Shown: positions 9,214 through 18,565, numbered from the stretch's first letter. The stretch is DNA of 64,000 bases from Methanoculleus receptaculi (GCF_033472595.1 NZ_CP137642.1:930001-994000), one strand, 5' to 3'. The notes: a model not told the origin generated them from the sequence alone. A program made the numbers and translations.

Positions 9214-10083
9214 TTACCCCTCGATCGGGGTGCCATCCTTCTGGGTGGCCGTCCTGAAGGCGGCCATCAGCTGCCTGGTGATGGGTCCGGGCTTCCCGTT
9301 CCCGATCACCCGCCCGTCGATCTCGCGGATCGGCGCAACCTCCGCCGCCGTCCCCGTGACAAAGACCTCGTCGGCCGTATAAAGGTCGAAATACCCGAGA
9401 TCACGCTCAAGAACCGTGATCCCCATCGATGCCGCGATCTCCAGCACAACCATCCGGGTGATCCCGCGCAGGTTGTTCAGTGTCGGCGGAGTGATGATCA
9501 CACCGTCCTTGACGACAAATATGTTGTCCCCGGACCCCTCAGAGACGTGACCCTTCGTATCGAAGAAGATCGCCTCATCGACCCCCCTGTAGTTTGCCTC
9601 GATCTTTGCCAGGATGTTGTTTAAGTAGTTGAGGCTCTTCACGTTCGGCGGCATCGACTCCGGCGGCGTGCGCCGGACCGAGACGCAGATCGCCCGGAGC
9701 CCATTATCGTAGAGGTCGCCGTACATCGCCCCCCAGGTGACGGCGATGACGATGACGGTCGGTTTTGCGCATTTCAGCGGGTCAAGCCCGAGATCGCCCT
9801 TACCCCGCGTCACGATCGGGCGGATGTAGGCGTCCCGCAGGCTGTTTTGCCGCAGCGTCTCCTTGATGACCTCCGCCATCTCCGCCTTCGTGAGCGGGAT
9901 GGCGAGATCGATTGCCTTTGCCGAGTCGTAGAGCCGTGCAAGGTGCTCGTCAAGACGGAAAATTTTACCGTTGTAGGCGCGTATCCCCTCGAAAACACCG
10001 TCACCATAGAGGAGCCCGTGGTCAAAGACCGAGACCCTGGCCTCCTCCTCCGGGACGAATCTGCCGTCAAGGTAAATTATCAT
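9214..10083 (-). CDS. ilvE: branched-chain amino acid aminotransferase
   Basis: This is a PLP-dependent fold type IV enzyme of 289 residues that interconverts valine, leucine and isoleucine with their 2-oxo acids. The N-terminal [20 protein letters not shown] and FEGIRAYNG match the family, and K149 in [12 protein letters not shown] is the expected PLP lysine. The frame opens upstream, but the ATG at 10083 begins the conserved domain exactly. It lies 55 bp after cfbB on the same strand, so it may be read from the cfb transcript although its chemistry is unrelated. Confidence 0.95.
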   Translation of the reverse strand: MIIYLDGRFVPEEEARVSVFDHGLLYGDGVFEGIRAYNGKIFRLDEHLARLYDSAKAIDLAIPLTKAEMAEVIKETLRQNSLRDAYIRPIVTRGKGDLGLDPLKCAKPTVIVIAVTWGAMYGDLYDNGLRAICVSVRRTPPESMPPNVKSLNYLNNILAKIEANYRGVDEAIFFDTKGHVSEGSGDNIFVVKDGVIITPPTLNNLRGITRMVVLEIAASMGITVLERDLGYFDLYTADEVFVTGTAAEVAPIREIDGRVIGNGKPGPITRQLMAAFRTATQKDGTPIEG

Positions 10084-10138
10084 GGGAGTAGTGTGGTATC
10101 GATTTCTTTGTATGTCTTGTGTTTCGTGCACCCCGTTC

Positions 10139-11512
10139 TCAGCCCTCCCGGCAGGCGTCAACGAAGTGCTCAAACATCCCCCGGCTTGCAACCGGGTGGA
10201 GATGCGTGTAGCTCGCGATCGTCTGATCGCGGACGGCGCCGTCGAGCCCGTCGCGGATCCCGCTCCCCCTGCTCAGCCTGTAGGCGTAGCGCGTCCCCGG
10301 CGCCAGGTCAACACTGCTGTAGTGGAACTCGTGGCCCCGGAACCCCGCCTCGCCCATAGGGCTCTCTGCAACGCTCCTCCCGACCACGTAGCCGAGCATC
10401 CGCCTCGCGGGCATCCGGGTCTCGCCCTGGAACACCCCGACAAGGTCGCAGGACTCCTCCCTCTCCCGGCCCGCAAACCCGGCTTTGAGCACCATCCTCC
10501 CGGTCAGGTAGATAAGACCGCCACACTCCGCGTAGATCGGCGTCCCGTTCCTGGAGACCTCGAGGAGCCCCTCCCTCATCGCGGTGTTCGCCTCGAGTTC
10601 CGCGCCGAAGACCTCCGGATAACCCCCGCCGATGATGTAGCCGTCCGCCTCCGGCAGACGGTCGTGAACCGGGGAGAACGGGACAACCTCCGCCCCGAGC
10701 GATGCCAGGACGTCAAAGAGGTCGGCGTAGTAGAAGTTGAATGCCTCATCCAGCGCGACCCCGATCCTCACATCCGGCTCCTCTGGAACCGCAAACACCG
10801 CATCATCCTCCGCCGGGGGTTCAACCTCACGGGCAATCGAGAGCAGCGCCTCGAGATCGACGTTCCCGGCAACCACCCGTTTCACCGCCTCGATCCGCGC
10901 CATGAACTCTTCCTGCTCCCGGCCCTCGCGGTACGGGACAAGACCCAGGTGCCGCATCGAGAGTTCCATCTCCGGTGAACGGGGGATGGCGCCGAGAACC
11001 GGGATGCCGCAGTAGTGCTCGATCGCGCATACGACCTTCTCCCGGTGCCTGCTTCCCGTGACGTTGTTCGCGATGACCCCCTGGATATCTATGCCGCTCT
11101 CAAACCCCTGGAACCCCCTCACTATCGCTGCCGCGCTCCGGGTGATGCTCCGGGCGTTCACCACCAGCACCACGGGAAGGTCGAGCAGTTTTGCTATCGC
11201 CGCAGTGCTCCCCAGGTCTGAGAGGGCCTCTGCCCCCTCAAACAGCCCCCGGACGCCCTCGATGACGGCGATCTCCGCTCCCCGGCAGCCGTGGGCAAAG
11301 ACCGCCCGGTTCTCCGCCGGGCTCATCACGTAGCCGTCCAGGTTCCGGCAGGGCCGCCCGGTCACCCCGGCAAGGTACGAGGGGTCGATGTAGTCCATCC
11401 CCACCTTGAACGTCTGGACAGTCCTCCGGGTCGAGAGCAGCGCCGAGAGCGCCAGGGTGATGCTCGTCTTCCCGCTCCCTGAGCGGTCGCCGGCAACCAG
11501 GAATGCCTTCAT
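10139..11512 (-). CDS. cfbB: Ni-sirohydrochlorin a,c-diamide synthase
   Basis: CfbB amidates the a and c acetate side chains of Ni-sirohydrochlorin using glutamine and ATP, the second step of coenzyme F430 synthesis. The 457-residue protein has an N-terminal dethiobiotin-synthetase-like domain with P-loop [10 protein letters not shown] (8-17) and a C-terminal class I glutaminase domain with nucleophile C330 in [10 protein letters not shown]. It is homologous to cobyrinate a,c-diamide synthase (CbiA), and the neighbouring cfbA, cfbD and cfbE decide for the F430 role. Its start overlaps the stop of cfbD by ATGA. Confidence 0.93.
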   Translation of the reverse strand: MKAFLVAGDRSGSGKTSITLALSALLSTRRTVQTFKVGMDYIDPSYLAGVTGRPCRNLDGYVMSPAENRAVFAHGCRGAEIAVIEGVRGLFEGAEALSDLGSTAAIAKLLDLPVVLVVNARSITRSAAAIVRGFQGFESGIDIQGVIANNVTGSRHREKVVCAIEHYCGIPVLGAIPRSPEMELSMRHLGLVPYREGREQEEFMARIEAVKRVVAGNVDLEALLSIAREVEPPAEDDAVFAVPEEPDVRIGVALDEAFNFYYADLFDVLASLGAEVVPFSPVHDRLPEADGYIIGGGYPEVFGAELEANTAMREGLLEVSRNGTPIYAECGGLIYLTGRMVLKAGFAGREREESCDLVGVFQGETRMPARRMLGYVVGRSVAESPMGEAGFRGHEFHYSSVDLAPGTRYAYRLSRGSGIRDGLDGAVRDQTIASYTHLHPVASRGMFEHFVDACREG

Positions 11513-12573
11513 CGCATGCTCCGCAGAACCGCCCCGAACTCGCTCTCGACGATCTCACGGACGCCCAGCGTCTTTGGGTGGAGGTCGATCTCGACCATAA
11601 CGTGCCGGTGCCCCATCTCCCGCAGCGGTTCGACCTGCCGCGGGCCGTTCGTGATCGAGAAGACCTCTATCCCCTCCGTGTATTCCGGGGGGATGGCGTG
11701 GGGAACTCCGACCAGGAGGGCGAAATCCGGGTCGATCTCACGGATCCGCTCCCCGATCGCCTGGCCGTTTGCCCCGTACTCGTCCAGCGCCCCGACGAGT
11801 TCGGGCTCGAGACCGCGGCCTCTCATCCCGGCGAGTATGCGTGCGGCGTCCTCCCTGACCTTCGGGAGCCCGCGGTCTTCCAGGTTTGCCATGTAGGTGA
11901 CCGCGGCCTCCGGGCAGGCATCATGGAGTGCTATCAGCTCGTCGGCGAAGATGTAGGCGGTCTCTTTCTTGGCGTTCATGACCGCAGCACCCGTGGCGCC
12001 GCTCCCTGCGAGTTCGAGGAGACGCTCCGCCGCGATGTGTTTGAGGTCACCCCGGGACGGCTCGATGTAGGCCCGGGAAGCCGCTCCCCTCAGCCGTTCC
12101 ACCTCGTTTGCCTTCAGAAGGAGTGAACGCTGCCGTTCCAGTTCACCTGCACTGATCCAGCCCACCGCTGCCGCGGGCTCCAGGGTTGCCAGGACACCCT
12201 CGATGTTCTCCCGGAACCCGGCATGGATATCCACCGCTATCGCCGGTGTGGCTATCCCGGCGTCCAGGATAGCCGACTGGAGGTCCTCACCGATGATCAT
12301 CGCAACACACGTCCCGACAACCGCCATCCGCCGGGGCGCAAACATCTCTTCCGCCTCACGGAGCACCCGCACCAGGAGGTCGTGGCCGCCGAAGATGAAC
12401 TCGTTGTCTGCAAGCGATGTTGTCAGGACATGCATACCGTCCTCCTCAAGGAGCCGGGCGTGTTTGAACGAGCAGCCCGACGGCCCGTGGAGTATGGCCA
12501 CGTCGACGCCGAGGTCCCGGGCGGTGTAAAGAGCCGCAACGATGGAACTCGGCCTTGGTTGAATGTAGTCCAT
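11509..12573 (-). CDS. cfbD: Ni-sirohydrochlorin a,c-diamide reductive cyclase, catalytic subunit
   Basis: CfbD, with the NifH-like CfbC, reduces and cyclises Ni-sirohydrochlorin a,c-diamide in F430 biosynthesis. It is the family formerly called methanogenesis marker 13. The 354-residue protein shows the family start IQPRPSSIVAALYTARDL. Two conserved cluster cysteines are C34 (HGPSGCSFKHARLLEEDG) and C89 (VGTCVAMIIGED), and the C-terminal end contains ITNGPRQV and HVMVEIDLHPKTLGV. cfbC is not in this window. The gene lies 4 bp after cfbE and overlaps cfbB. Confidence 0.96.
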   Translation of the reverse strand: MDYIQPRPSSIVAALYTARDLGVDVAILHGPSGCSFKHARLLEEDGMHVLTTSLADNEFIFGGHDLLVRVLREAEEMFAPRRMAVVGTCVAMIIGEDLQSAILDAGIATPAIAVDIHAGFRENIEGVLATLEPAAAVGWISAGELERQRSLLLKANEVERLRGAASRAYIEPSRGDLKHIAAERLLELAGSGATGAAVMNAKKETAYIFADELIALHDACPEAAVTYMANLEDRGLPKVREDAARILAGMRGRGLEPELVGALDEYGANGQAIGERIREIDPDFALLVGVPHAIPPEYTEGIEVFSITNGPRQVEPLREMGHRHVMVEIDLHPKTLGVREIVESEFGAVLRSMR

Positions 12574-12577
12574 GATC

Positions 12578-13732
12578 TCATCTCCAGGTTTTTACCGCGA
12601 GCACTATCGCGCCCTCCGGCGTGATCTCGCGGGCGGCGGCAAACCCCTCCTCAAGCGTCGCCGCCTCCTCTCCGTCGCCGACATAGACGGTTGCATCAGG
12701 CCGGACGGCCGCAACCGCCCGGCTGATCTCGGTTGCGGGGAAACCCTCGCAGACGGCGCGGGCCTCTTCGCCGATGACGAGTGTCAGGGGGGCGTCGCCT
12801 GCAAGTTCTCTTGCGTAGCGGGCGGCTTCAACCGTGGTCGCCATGTTCGTCCCGCTGTTTGCGTTGTCGACCACCAGGAGGCTTCCGTCCCGGCGGACGG
12901 CCATCCGCCCGGGGATGGGTGTGAACCCGCCCAGGGGGGAGGGATCGATCCCGAGGACGCAGGCGGTCGCGGCCGCAAGCGACAGCGCCGTTCGGTAGCC
13001 CGCAAGGCTTAAGAGCGGGTTTTGAAACGACCCGGCGATCCCGTAGCCCGAGTAGCGGCAGGCCTCCCCCTCGACGGATACCACGCTCCCGACCGGGATG
13101 CAGCCGGGGATGTCAACCCCCTGCGGGAGCACGACCGTCCGTGCACGGGCGAGCAACCCGAGTTTCGCGGCAAGAGCCCGTCTCTTCCCTGCGGCGATGG
13201 GGTAGTCCTCCGCCGATGTCAGGACGGCCGCATCCCCGGCGCCGGTGACACCGAGCGACTCCTCGGCAACCAGCCAGCCGCCGATCCGCTCCGCCTCGCG
13301 CGCCGCCGGTATCAGGGAGGCCGGGGTGATGCTCTTCTTCCAGAGGAGTTCCCGTTCGGGGTAGCGGTAGGTGCCGGTCGAGGTGTGCAGGACGCCCGGC
13401 CCCGGCATCAGCGCGGCGATGGCGTGGGCGGTGGTGGTCTTCCCCCGTGCCCCGGTGATCTCGATGAACGGCCGCCCCGCGTCGCCGGCGATGAGAAGCC
13501 CGACAATCTCGTGGTGCGAGACCGCTGGGCCGTGCTGCTGGAGGAGCGGGTGGTCGGGGTCGAGGTGGACCGGCGCGGTGACAAGGTCGTAGGTGCGGAC
13601 GAGCGCCTCCTCGACGGGGATACCGATCTCTCCCCGGTAGACGTCCACCTCGTCCACCCGGTGACCGGCATCCCGGAGCGCCACGGCGAGGTCCGCCCCG
13701 CCGTGGATGGTGTCCAGCACCAGTATGCGCAT
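12578..13732 (-). CDS. cfbE: coenzyme F430 synthase (Mur ligase family)
   Basis: CfbE makes the carbocyclic ring of F430 by activating the last propionate with ATP. The 384-residue protein is a compact Mur-ligase relative. Its P-loop is EITGARGKTTT (91-101), and the central domain carries AEESLGVTGAGD and a C-terminal LVVDNANSGTN region. It is shorter than true Mur ligases, as known CfbE proteins are. It lies between cfbA (6 bp) and cfbD (4 bp) in a tightly packed operon. Confidence 0.92.
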   Translation of the reverse strand: MRILVLDTIHGGADLAVALRDAGHRVDEVDVYRGEIGIPVEEALVRTYDLVTAPVHLDPDHPLLQQHGPAVSHHEIVGLLIAGDAGRPFIEITGARGKTTTAHAIAALMPGPGVLHTSTGTYRYPERELLWKKSITPASLIPAAREAERIGGWLVAEESLGVTGAGDAAVLTSAEDYPIAAGKRRALAAKLGLLARARTVVLPQGVDIPGCIPVGSVVSVEGEACRYSGYGIAGSFQNPLLSLAGYRTALSLAAATACVLGIDPSPLGGFTPIPGRMAVRRDGSLLVVDNANSGTNMATTVEAARYARELAGDAPLTLVIGEEARAVCEGFPATEISRAVAAVRPDATVYVGDGEEAATLEEGFAAAREITPEGAIVLAVKTWR

Positions 13733-13738
13733 TCCGGG

Positions 13739-14146
13739 TCAGCGTTCCAGTTCGGCTATCGCCTCAGCCGCGTTCTTCAGCATCAACTCGGCCAGCAGCG
13801 GGTCGCTCCCGATGGGGCTGGCGTAGACAAGGGGGACGTCCTTTCCGTTCATGTGGAATGTGCCGGCCCGGGCACCCTCGGGCAGCCCCAGGATCGCAGG
13901 GATGTCTTTCTCGATGTGGACACCCCTTGCCAGGAAGAGCGGGACGACGACCAGCATCTCGATCTTCTCTTTCCGGAACGCCTCGAGCTGTTCCTGCACG
14001 GTGGGGGTGTTGAGGCTCATGAAACCCGCCCTGACGATGTATTCGTCCGTCTTCTCGGCGATGAGTCTTGCGGTGGTCTCCACGAGGTCCTTGTTGTAGG
14101 GGAGCTTGCTCCCATGGCCGACCAGTAGCATGCCCTTTTTAGCCAT
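13739..14146 (-). CDS. cfbA: sirohydrochlorin nickelochelatase (CbiX-small type)
   Basis: CfbA inserts nickel into sirohydrochlorin, the first committed step towards F430; the same family also inserts cobalt. The 135-residue length is that of the homodimeric CbiXS form. The two metal-binding histidines are H11 (VGHGSKLP) and H77 (ARGVHIEKD). It is the first gene of the leftward cfb operon. The ATG lies 20-30 nt from an AT-rich box, with no clear ribosome binding site, so the transcript is probably leaderless. Confidence 0.95.
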   Translation of the reverse strand: MAKKGMLLVGHGSKLPYNKDLVETTARLIAEKTDEYIVRAGFMSLNTPTVQEQLEAFRKEKIEMLVVVPLFLARGVHIEKDIPAILGLPEGARAGTFHMNGKDVPLVYASPIGSDPLLAELMLKNAAEAIAELER

Positions 14147-14185
14147 ATATTACAAGGTACTACGATACTCGATTAAAATAATTAC
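14147..14185 (-). promoter_or_regulatory. putative promoter of the cfb operon
   Basis: Upstream of cfbA on the minus strand is an AT-rich run (TTATTTTAATC, around 14168-14178) about 25-30 nt from the ATG. That is the spacing expected for an archaeal TATA box driving a leaderless message. Confidence 0.5.
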
Positions 14186-14309
14186 TGATCCTTATTGAGC
14201 AGCGGTTTTCCAGGCTCCCGCCCGCATCCGGGGTTGAGGCTGCCCCTCCATGGACGGATTCCGGGTGGCGGCACCGCCGTGCACCTTTTTGCGAGACGCC
14301 GTTGCGGAG

Positions 14310-14790
14310 AGATTGGAGAGGCGGGGGTGTTCCAGGGGGAGGGGTTTTCAATGAAACGCAGGAGACAGGGGAGGGGATGTTCCATCCCCCCCGTGGGGGC
14401 GGTATCCCATCGATACAGTGCCACGGCCAGGATGAGCAGATCCGCGGTTCGATGCGATCACCCACACCGAAATCCTCTCCCTCTCCCCGTGCACGGCTAT
14501 CCGGACTATCGCCACAGACTGCCCGCCCCCTATTGAGGGGGCGGGAGGAGACCGCGGAGCGGCCGGGCGGTGGGGGTGGTCGACGAATACCGTTCCCGGT
14601 GACACGTTGAAACAGGGGGGAGCCGTCTCCGCCTCCCCCCTCCCCGGCGAGCCCCTCCCCCCCGCGGGGCGATTCCCCATGGATACAGTCTCCGGGGATC
14701 TGGCAGTCTCTTCGCGGTCTCACCTGACACCCCCCCAAAGATCCTGCCCCAGCCCAGAGCACGATATCCGGTGCTATCATCATACACTTG
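14310..14790 (+). repeat. mosaic intergenic repeat, block 1
   Basis: This fills most of the 795-bp gap between cfbA and the marker-9 gene. In order it holds a GCAGGAGACAGGGGAGGGG block (about 14353), a CCATCGATACAGTG block, variable segment V1 (AGGATGAGCAGATCCGCGG, about 14431), a CACGGCTATCCGG block, the GC palindromic core (14519-14577), linker L3 (GTCGACGAATACCGTTC), then a second CGGGGCGATTCCCCATGG block followed by variable segment V2 (GATCTGGCAGTCTCTTCGCG, about 14697). Long open frames through it on both strands are artefacts of its composition. Confidence 0.85.
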
Positions 14791-14941
14791 CCCCCCTCAA
14801 GCGGCCGCGTGGTCAGCCGCATAAGACGTTTCACCGCGGTGGTGATCTGGGGCATCAAACCATGAGCGGACCGACTTGATGACCCTTCCCGTGACGCGAC
14901 GCAAATCAATATCCCCTATCACCGCCAACGGTTGGAGAAGT

Positions 14942-16081
14942 ATGAGAGAAGCTTTTGATCGTTTTGAACTCATCATAAACGATCGGATCGTAAGGACGCC
15001 TGTAGCAATAGCCTCCATGGCCGGGATCGTGGATGCGGCCTACGTTCTTGAGCGGGCGGAGCATGTTGGTGCGGCTTTCATAGGCGGTTACTCGATCGAC
15101 CGCCCCACGATGGAGGCAAGCCGGCAGATGGCAGACGCCGGCCGAAAAGAGTTTCTATATGATGACCCCCTGGAAGCGCTGGGTCGCGAGATCGCTGCCA
15201 TCCAGAGCAGCGACGTTGTTCTCGGGATCAACCTCCGTGGCAGCAGCCCTGAGTCATACGCCGGTGTTGCGGAGGCGTTTGAGGACAATGTGGTCTACGA
15301 GATCGATGCCCACTGCCGGCAGCAGCCGATGCTTGAGGCCGGCTGTGGCGAGCATCTCCTCCAGCACCCTTCAAAACTCTTTGAGATCATCCGCGCCCTG
15401 AAGGCCGAGGACGTCACCGTCTCGGTGAAGATGAGGGCCGGGGTCGCCGCAGACGATGCCGCTCTTGCCCGAAGCATATGGAAGGCGGGGGCGGATATCA
15501 TACACGTCGATCTGATGGACTTTGGGCATTCGAAGGTCCGCCAGATCAGAAACGCCTCCCCCCTGACTTTGATCGCAAACAACTCCATGACCTCCTTCGA
15601 CCGCGTGATGGATGCCTTCTCCCACGGCGCGGATATGGTCTCGGTTGCCCGGAAGTCCGATCCCTGGACACTTGCGGGACTGGATGCCGCGATCACCCGG
15701 GCGGCCGAGGAAGGGGGCTGGTACAACGCCCCGAAACAGATCTGCCGGGGCGGGGATATCCGGGCTCTGGCCTTCTGCTGCATGCCGGTGAAACCCTGTC
15801 CGCTCATTGCGACCCTCCAGAAGGTCGGGCTCTCCCCGGAGGACTACCTCAACCTGAAACAGGAGGCGGTGAAGGGGACGCCGCTTGAGGGCGGGGCGAT
15901 CACATGTTTCGGGAGTCTTGCATGGTGCTGCAAGACCAGTTCCCCCTGCATGTTCCGGAACATGACCCTGGAGAGTATAAACCTCTCGCCGCAGGATTAC
16001 ATGCGCTGCAAACGCCGTCTCTCTGAGACGATCATGCACAGGATATTCGATGAAACAGAATCTGGTGATGGGTCGGGCTGA
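14942..16081 (+). CDS. methanogenesis marker 9 domain protein (TIM-barrel with cysteine-rich C-terminus)
   Basis: The 379-residue protein has a dihydrouridine-synthase-like barrel (about 10-270). A methanogen-specific C-terminal domain follows with many cysteines: ICRGGD, FCCMPVKPCP, ITCFGSLAWCCKTSSPCM and MRCKRR. The pattern suggests an iron-sulfur or zinc site. This C-terminal domain is what I recognise as putative methanogenesis marker domain 9; its reaction is not known. The frame opens at 14876, but the ATG at 14942 follows GGAGAAGT and is preferred. The next gene starts 32 bp before this stop, so the two are co-translated. Confidence 0.82.
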   Translation: MREAFDRFELIINDRIVRTPVAIASMAGIVDAAYVLERAEHVGAAFIGGYSIDRPTMEASRQMADAGRKEFLYDDPLEALGREIAAIQSSDVVLGINLRGSSPESYAGVAEAFEDNVVYEIDAHCRQQPMLEAGCGEHLLQHPSKLFEIIRALKAEDVTVSVKMRAGVAADDAALARSIWKAGADIIHVDLMDFGHSKVRQIRNASPLTLIANNSMTSFDRVMDAFSHGADMVSVARKSDPWTLAGLDAAITRAAEEGGWYNAPKQICRGGDIRALAFCCMPVKPCPLIATLQKVGLSPEDYLNLKQEAVKGTPLEGGAITCFGSLAWCCKTSSPCMFRNMTLESINLSPQDYMRCKRRLSETIMHRIFDETESGDGSG

Positions 16082-16874
16082 ACGTGCGCAGATGGCGATG
16101 ATGCTTGAGGTCTGCGCCTACCCGAAGCCCGGGAACGTCGACCGCTGCCATGACTACCCCGATACCCGGCTCGAACACTTCCTGGCCTCGGCCATCATGG
16201 TCCGCCCGGTCTTTGATGAGGCCGAGAAGACCGGCGGCCGCGTCGGTAGGCTGATCCGCGATGCGGTCATGCGGACGAACGGCCACTCTGGCGGAAACAC
16301 CCATTTCGGTGCGTTCATCCTCCTCGTTCCCCTGGTTCTCGGCGGGGATATCGAGGGGGCGCGGCGGGTTATCGCCGGGACGGATCTCCAGGACGCTCTC
16401 GATTTCTACGCGGCGTTCGCACTCACGAACGTCAGGGTGTTAAAGAGCGATGAACTTGACGTGAACGACCCGGCATCGGTTGCCGCCATCCGGGAGAGGG
16501 GTATGACCCTTGCCGACATCATGGCCTACTCGGCGCCGAGGGATATGGTTGCCCGGGAGTGGACGAACGGTTTTGCCCTGACGAGGCGGTGTGCCGACCT
16601 GCTCCACGCCCACGGCTGCGGGAGGAAGGCGATCGTTGCGGCGTTCATGGAGATCCTGGCCTCGGAGCCGGACACCTTCATAGCGAAGAAGCACGGGGTG
16701 GCTGCGGCGGAGAGGACGATGCGGCAGGCGGCCGAGGTGCTTGAGGGCAGCCGCGACCTGGCGGCTTTCGACTCTGACTGTGTCTCAGCCGGGATCAACC
16801 CCGGTTCGATCGCCGATATCACCATAGCCGGGATCTACGTGGCCCTGGGGGAGGGGTGGCGGTGGGACTGCTGA
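16050..16874 (+). CDS. triphosphoribosyl-dephospho-CoA synthase family protein (CitG-like)
   Basis: The 274-residue, mostly helical protein shows the CitG/MdcB pattern: EVCAYPKPGNVDRCHDY near the start, RTNGHSGGNTHFGAFILLVPL around residue 80, and SVSAGINPGSIADI-like sequence (CVSAGINPGSIADITIAG) near the end. Methanogens have no citrate lyase, so the family reaction (transfer of a triphosphoribosyl group) is only a guide; an archaeal cofactor role is likely. It overlaps the marker-9 gene and the DUF447 gene. An alternative start is the ATG at 16068. Confidence 0.8.
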   Translation: MKQNLVMGRAERAQMAMMLEVCAYPKPGNVDRCHDYPDTRLEHFLASAIMVRPVFDEAEKTGGRVGRLIRDAVMRTNGHSGGNTHFGAFILLVPLVLGGDIEGARRVIAGTDLQDALDFYAAFALTNVRVLKSDELDVNDPASVAAIRERGMTLADIMAYSAPRDMVAREWTNGFALTRRCADLLHAHGCGRKAIVAAFMEILASEPDTFIAKKHGVAAAERTMRQAAEVLEGSRDLAAFDSDCVSAGINPGSIADITIAGIYVALGEGWRWDC

Positions 16875-17431
16875 GCGAGGGGATCAGTGAGGTGATCGCG
16901 ACCACCTGCCGCAACGCTGCGCCCATCGGGATCATCAACCGCGGCGGTTCGATGCACATGGTCCTCTTCCGGGGGAGCCATACAGCCCGGAACGTCGCCC
17001 GGGACCGCCGGGTGGTGGCAAACTTCGTCTTTGACCCGGTGATCTACGTCCGGACGGCGTTTGACGACCTCCCGGACGATGATTTTGTCACCGAGAAGGT
17101 CGGGGGAGAGGTCTTCTGCCGTCTCCATGAGGTGGAGGCCTGGGCTGCGTTCACCGCCGAGGTGGAACGATCGAACACCGAGGCGCTTGTCGTCCGACTC
17201 ACTCCCGTGAAGGAAGAGGTTCTGGAACTCCGGCTGCATCCGGTGAACCGGGGGTTTGCAAGTATTATTGAGGCCACTGTCCATGCAACCCGTTACGTCA
17301 GGAAACACGACCCCTGGCTCTTACAACTGATCGAGCACCACGCCGCCCTTGCCCGGAGGTGCGGCGGTGCCAGGGAGCATGAGGCGCTCAGGCTGCTTGA
17401 GGAGTATATCGCCGGGAAGACGGGGAAGTGA
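16856..17431 (+). CDS. DUF447 family protein, FMN-binding split-barrel-like
   Basis: The 191-residue protein starts at GTG 16856, inside the end of the CitG-like gene. The segment EVIATTCRNAAPIGIINRGG followed by a beta-rich half resembles pyridoxamine-oxidase-like split barrels, which bind FMN, and matches DUF447 (PF04289). A helical C-terminal part ends in a lysine tail. It is the last gene of a three-gene overlapping unit with the marker-9 and CitG-like genes, which argues for a shared, probably cofactor-linked pathway. Confidence 0.75.
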   Translation: MAVGLLSEGISEVIATTCRNAAPIGIINRGGSMHMVLFRGSHTARNVARDRRVVANFVFDPVIYVRTAFDDLPDDDFVTEKVGGEVFCRLHEVEAWAAFTAEVERSNTEALVVRLTPVKEEVLELRLHPVNRGFASIIEATVHATRYVRKHDPWLLQLIEHHAALARRCGGAREHEALRLLEEYIAGKTGK

Positions 17432-17463
17432 GGGGTTCTCCCCATGTAAGTCCCCGGGGATGC

Positions 17464-17470
17464 TTTTTTT
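17464..17470 (+). terminator. oligo-T terminator after the marker-9 operon
   Basis: A run of seven T (17464-17470) begins 33 bp after the DUF447 stop, the usual archaeal termination signal. Confidence 0.5.
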
Positions 17471-17569
17471 GAATTCCGTGAAACGGCCTCCTTTATTACC
17501 TCCCGGGAAGGGCCGGCAAGCCCAATTACTCAAGTTATATATACCCCTCAGGCTGATTCAGGGTTATCC

Positions 17570-18010
17570 ATGAAGAGCATCGTTGAGACCGCAGGGGAGG
17601 ACGCGCAGTTGAGCATATCCGTTGAGTTGCTGCGGGCAGGAGGGCAGGATAAGACACTCCTCGGGCCGGGGGAGTATACAGTATTGTTCCCGACGAACGA
17701 TGCGTATTCCCTCTTTTCGGAAGAGTTGCTGGACTCCGTCCGGGCCGACCCGGTGAAGGTTGCAAACCTGGTCAGGTTCCACGTCATCCTGGGCAAACTC
17801 ACCACATACGAACTGGCGGGGATGGAAGCGATCAAGACGCTGCAGGGTGAACACCTGGAGATCTCCGGGGCGCCTCCTGGGATACGGCTGAACGGAGCCG
17901 CCATCATAAAGCCCGACATCGAGTGCACAAACGGTATATACCATATCATCGACCGCGTTCTCCTGCCGCGCGCCCTCGAGGCACGGTTGAAGCAGTATGG
18001 CACCGGTTGA
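17570..18010 (+). CDS. fasciclin (FAS1) domain protein
   Basis: The 146-residue protein is a single FAS1 domain. The H1 box is recognisable as YTVLFPTNDAYSLF, and the H2-type end as GIYHIIDRVLLP. There is no signal peptide, so unlike most FAS1 adhesion proteins this one seems cytoplasmic. A strong TATA box (TTATATATAC, about 17533-17543) lies about 30 nt before the ATG, giving an almost leaderless message. It is monocistronic. Confidence 0.88.
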   Translation: MKSIVETAGEDAQLSISVELLRAGGQDKTLLGPGEYTVLFPTNDAYSLFSEELLDSVRADPVKVANLVRFHVILGKLTTYELAGMEAIKTLQGEHLEISGAPPGIRLNGAAIIKPDIECTNGIYHIIDRVLLPRALEARLKQYGTG

Positions 18011-18028
18011 GTGCTGGACACATCGTTC

Positions 18029-18283
18029 TCACTCTCTGGTCCCTCCCCGTTTTCCAATCATCATCCAGGCTGCGAGGCAGACCGCCCCGACCGCCAGGTT
18101 GATCGCCCCCAGACCCCACACCAGGCTGCTTCCGGCAAGGAAGACCAGAATCAGACCGGCGCTGCCAAAGACCAGACCGGCGCAGTTGATCAGGGCGGAT
18201 GCGGAGCATGAGCAGATCGGCACAGTCCCGGTTCGTCCGGTCGAGGGCGTTCTAAAAGGCGTCCATCTCCTCCCGCGCCGCAC
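18029..18283 (-). CDS. small hypothetical membrane protein
   Basis: Residues from about 28 onwards form two hydrophobic segments ([20 protein letters not shown] and [21 protein letters not shown]) separated by a short loop. The first 25 residues read like non-coding sequence and overlap the methylase fragment, so the gene may have lost its true 5' end. No family is recognised. Confidence 0.4.
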   Translation of the reverse strand: MRRGRRWTPFRTPSTGRTGTVPICSCSASALINCAGLVFGSAGLILVFLAGSSLVWGLGAINLAVGAVCLAAWMMIGKRGGTRE

Positions 18284-18440
18284 ACAGCACCGCCCTGCAG
18301 GCCGCCAGAGGCCGGCGCGCCCACCAGATATGCAGGGTCGAGATATGGCCGTGGCGGATGGACTTCTCCCGCCGTGCGTGCTCGGATATTTTCTTAATCG
18401 GGAGATCGACTTCGATGAGACGTTTTGGGTAGTGGATCAT
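18252..18440 (-). pseudogene. N-terminal fragment of a DUF1156 adenine-specific DNA methylase
   Basis: Residues 1-52 ([20 protein letters not shown], then [19 protein letters not shown] and [10 protein letters not shown]) match the invariant beginning of DUF1156 methylases, which run to about 900 residues. The frame then ends after a few unrelated residues, so more than 90 percent of the gene is missing. In intact genomes this methylase sits with a DUF499 ATPase and a DUF3883 helicase as a defence cassette. The helicase end survives 2 kb away on the same strand. Confidence 0.8.
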
Positions 18441-18565
18441 TCGTATAACTCCGGAGGTGGATGGTTCTCGCTGGACCAGGGGATGAGTGCGTGCTCTCAG
18501 AAGAGAGACTGGTATTCTCTATTGTATAGTCGATTCGATCTGATAATTTCGCCCCGCATAAGAAA

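Noticed and set aside
14160-14909. 249-residue open frame on the minus strand and similar long frames in other mosaic repeat blocks
   Set aside because: It is rich in Pro, Gly and Arg with simple-composition runs, has no ribosome binding site, and exists only because the repeat lacks stops. The same words appear in all frames of other blocks.
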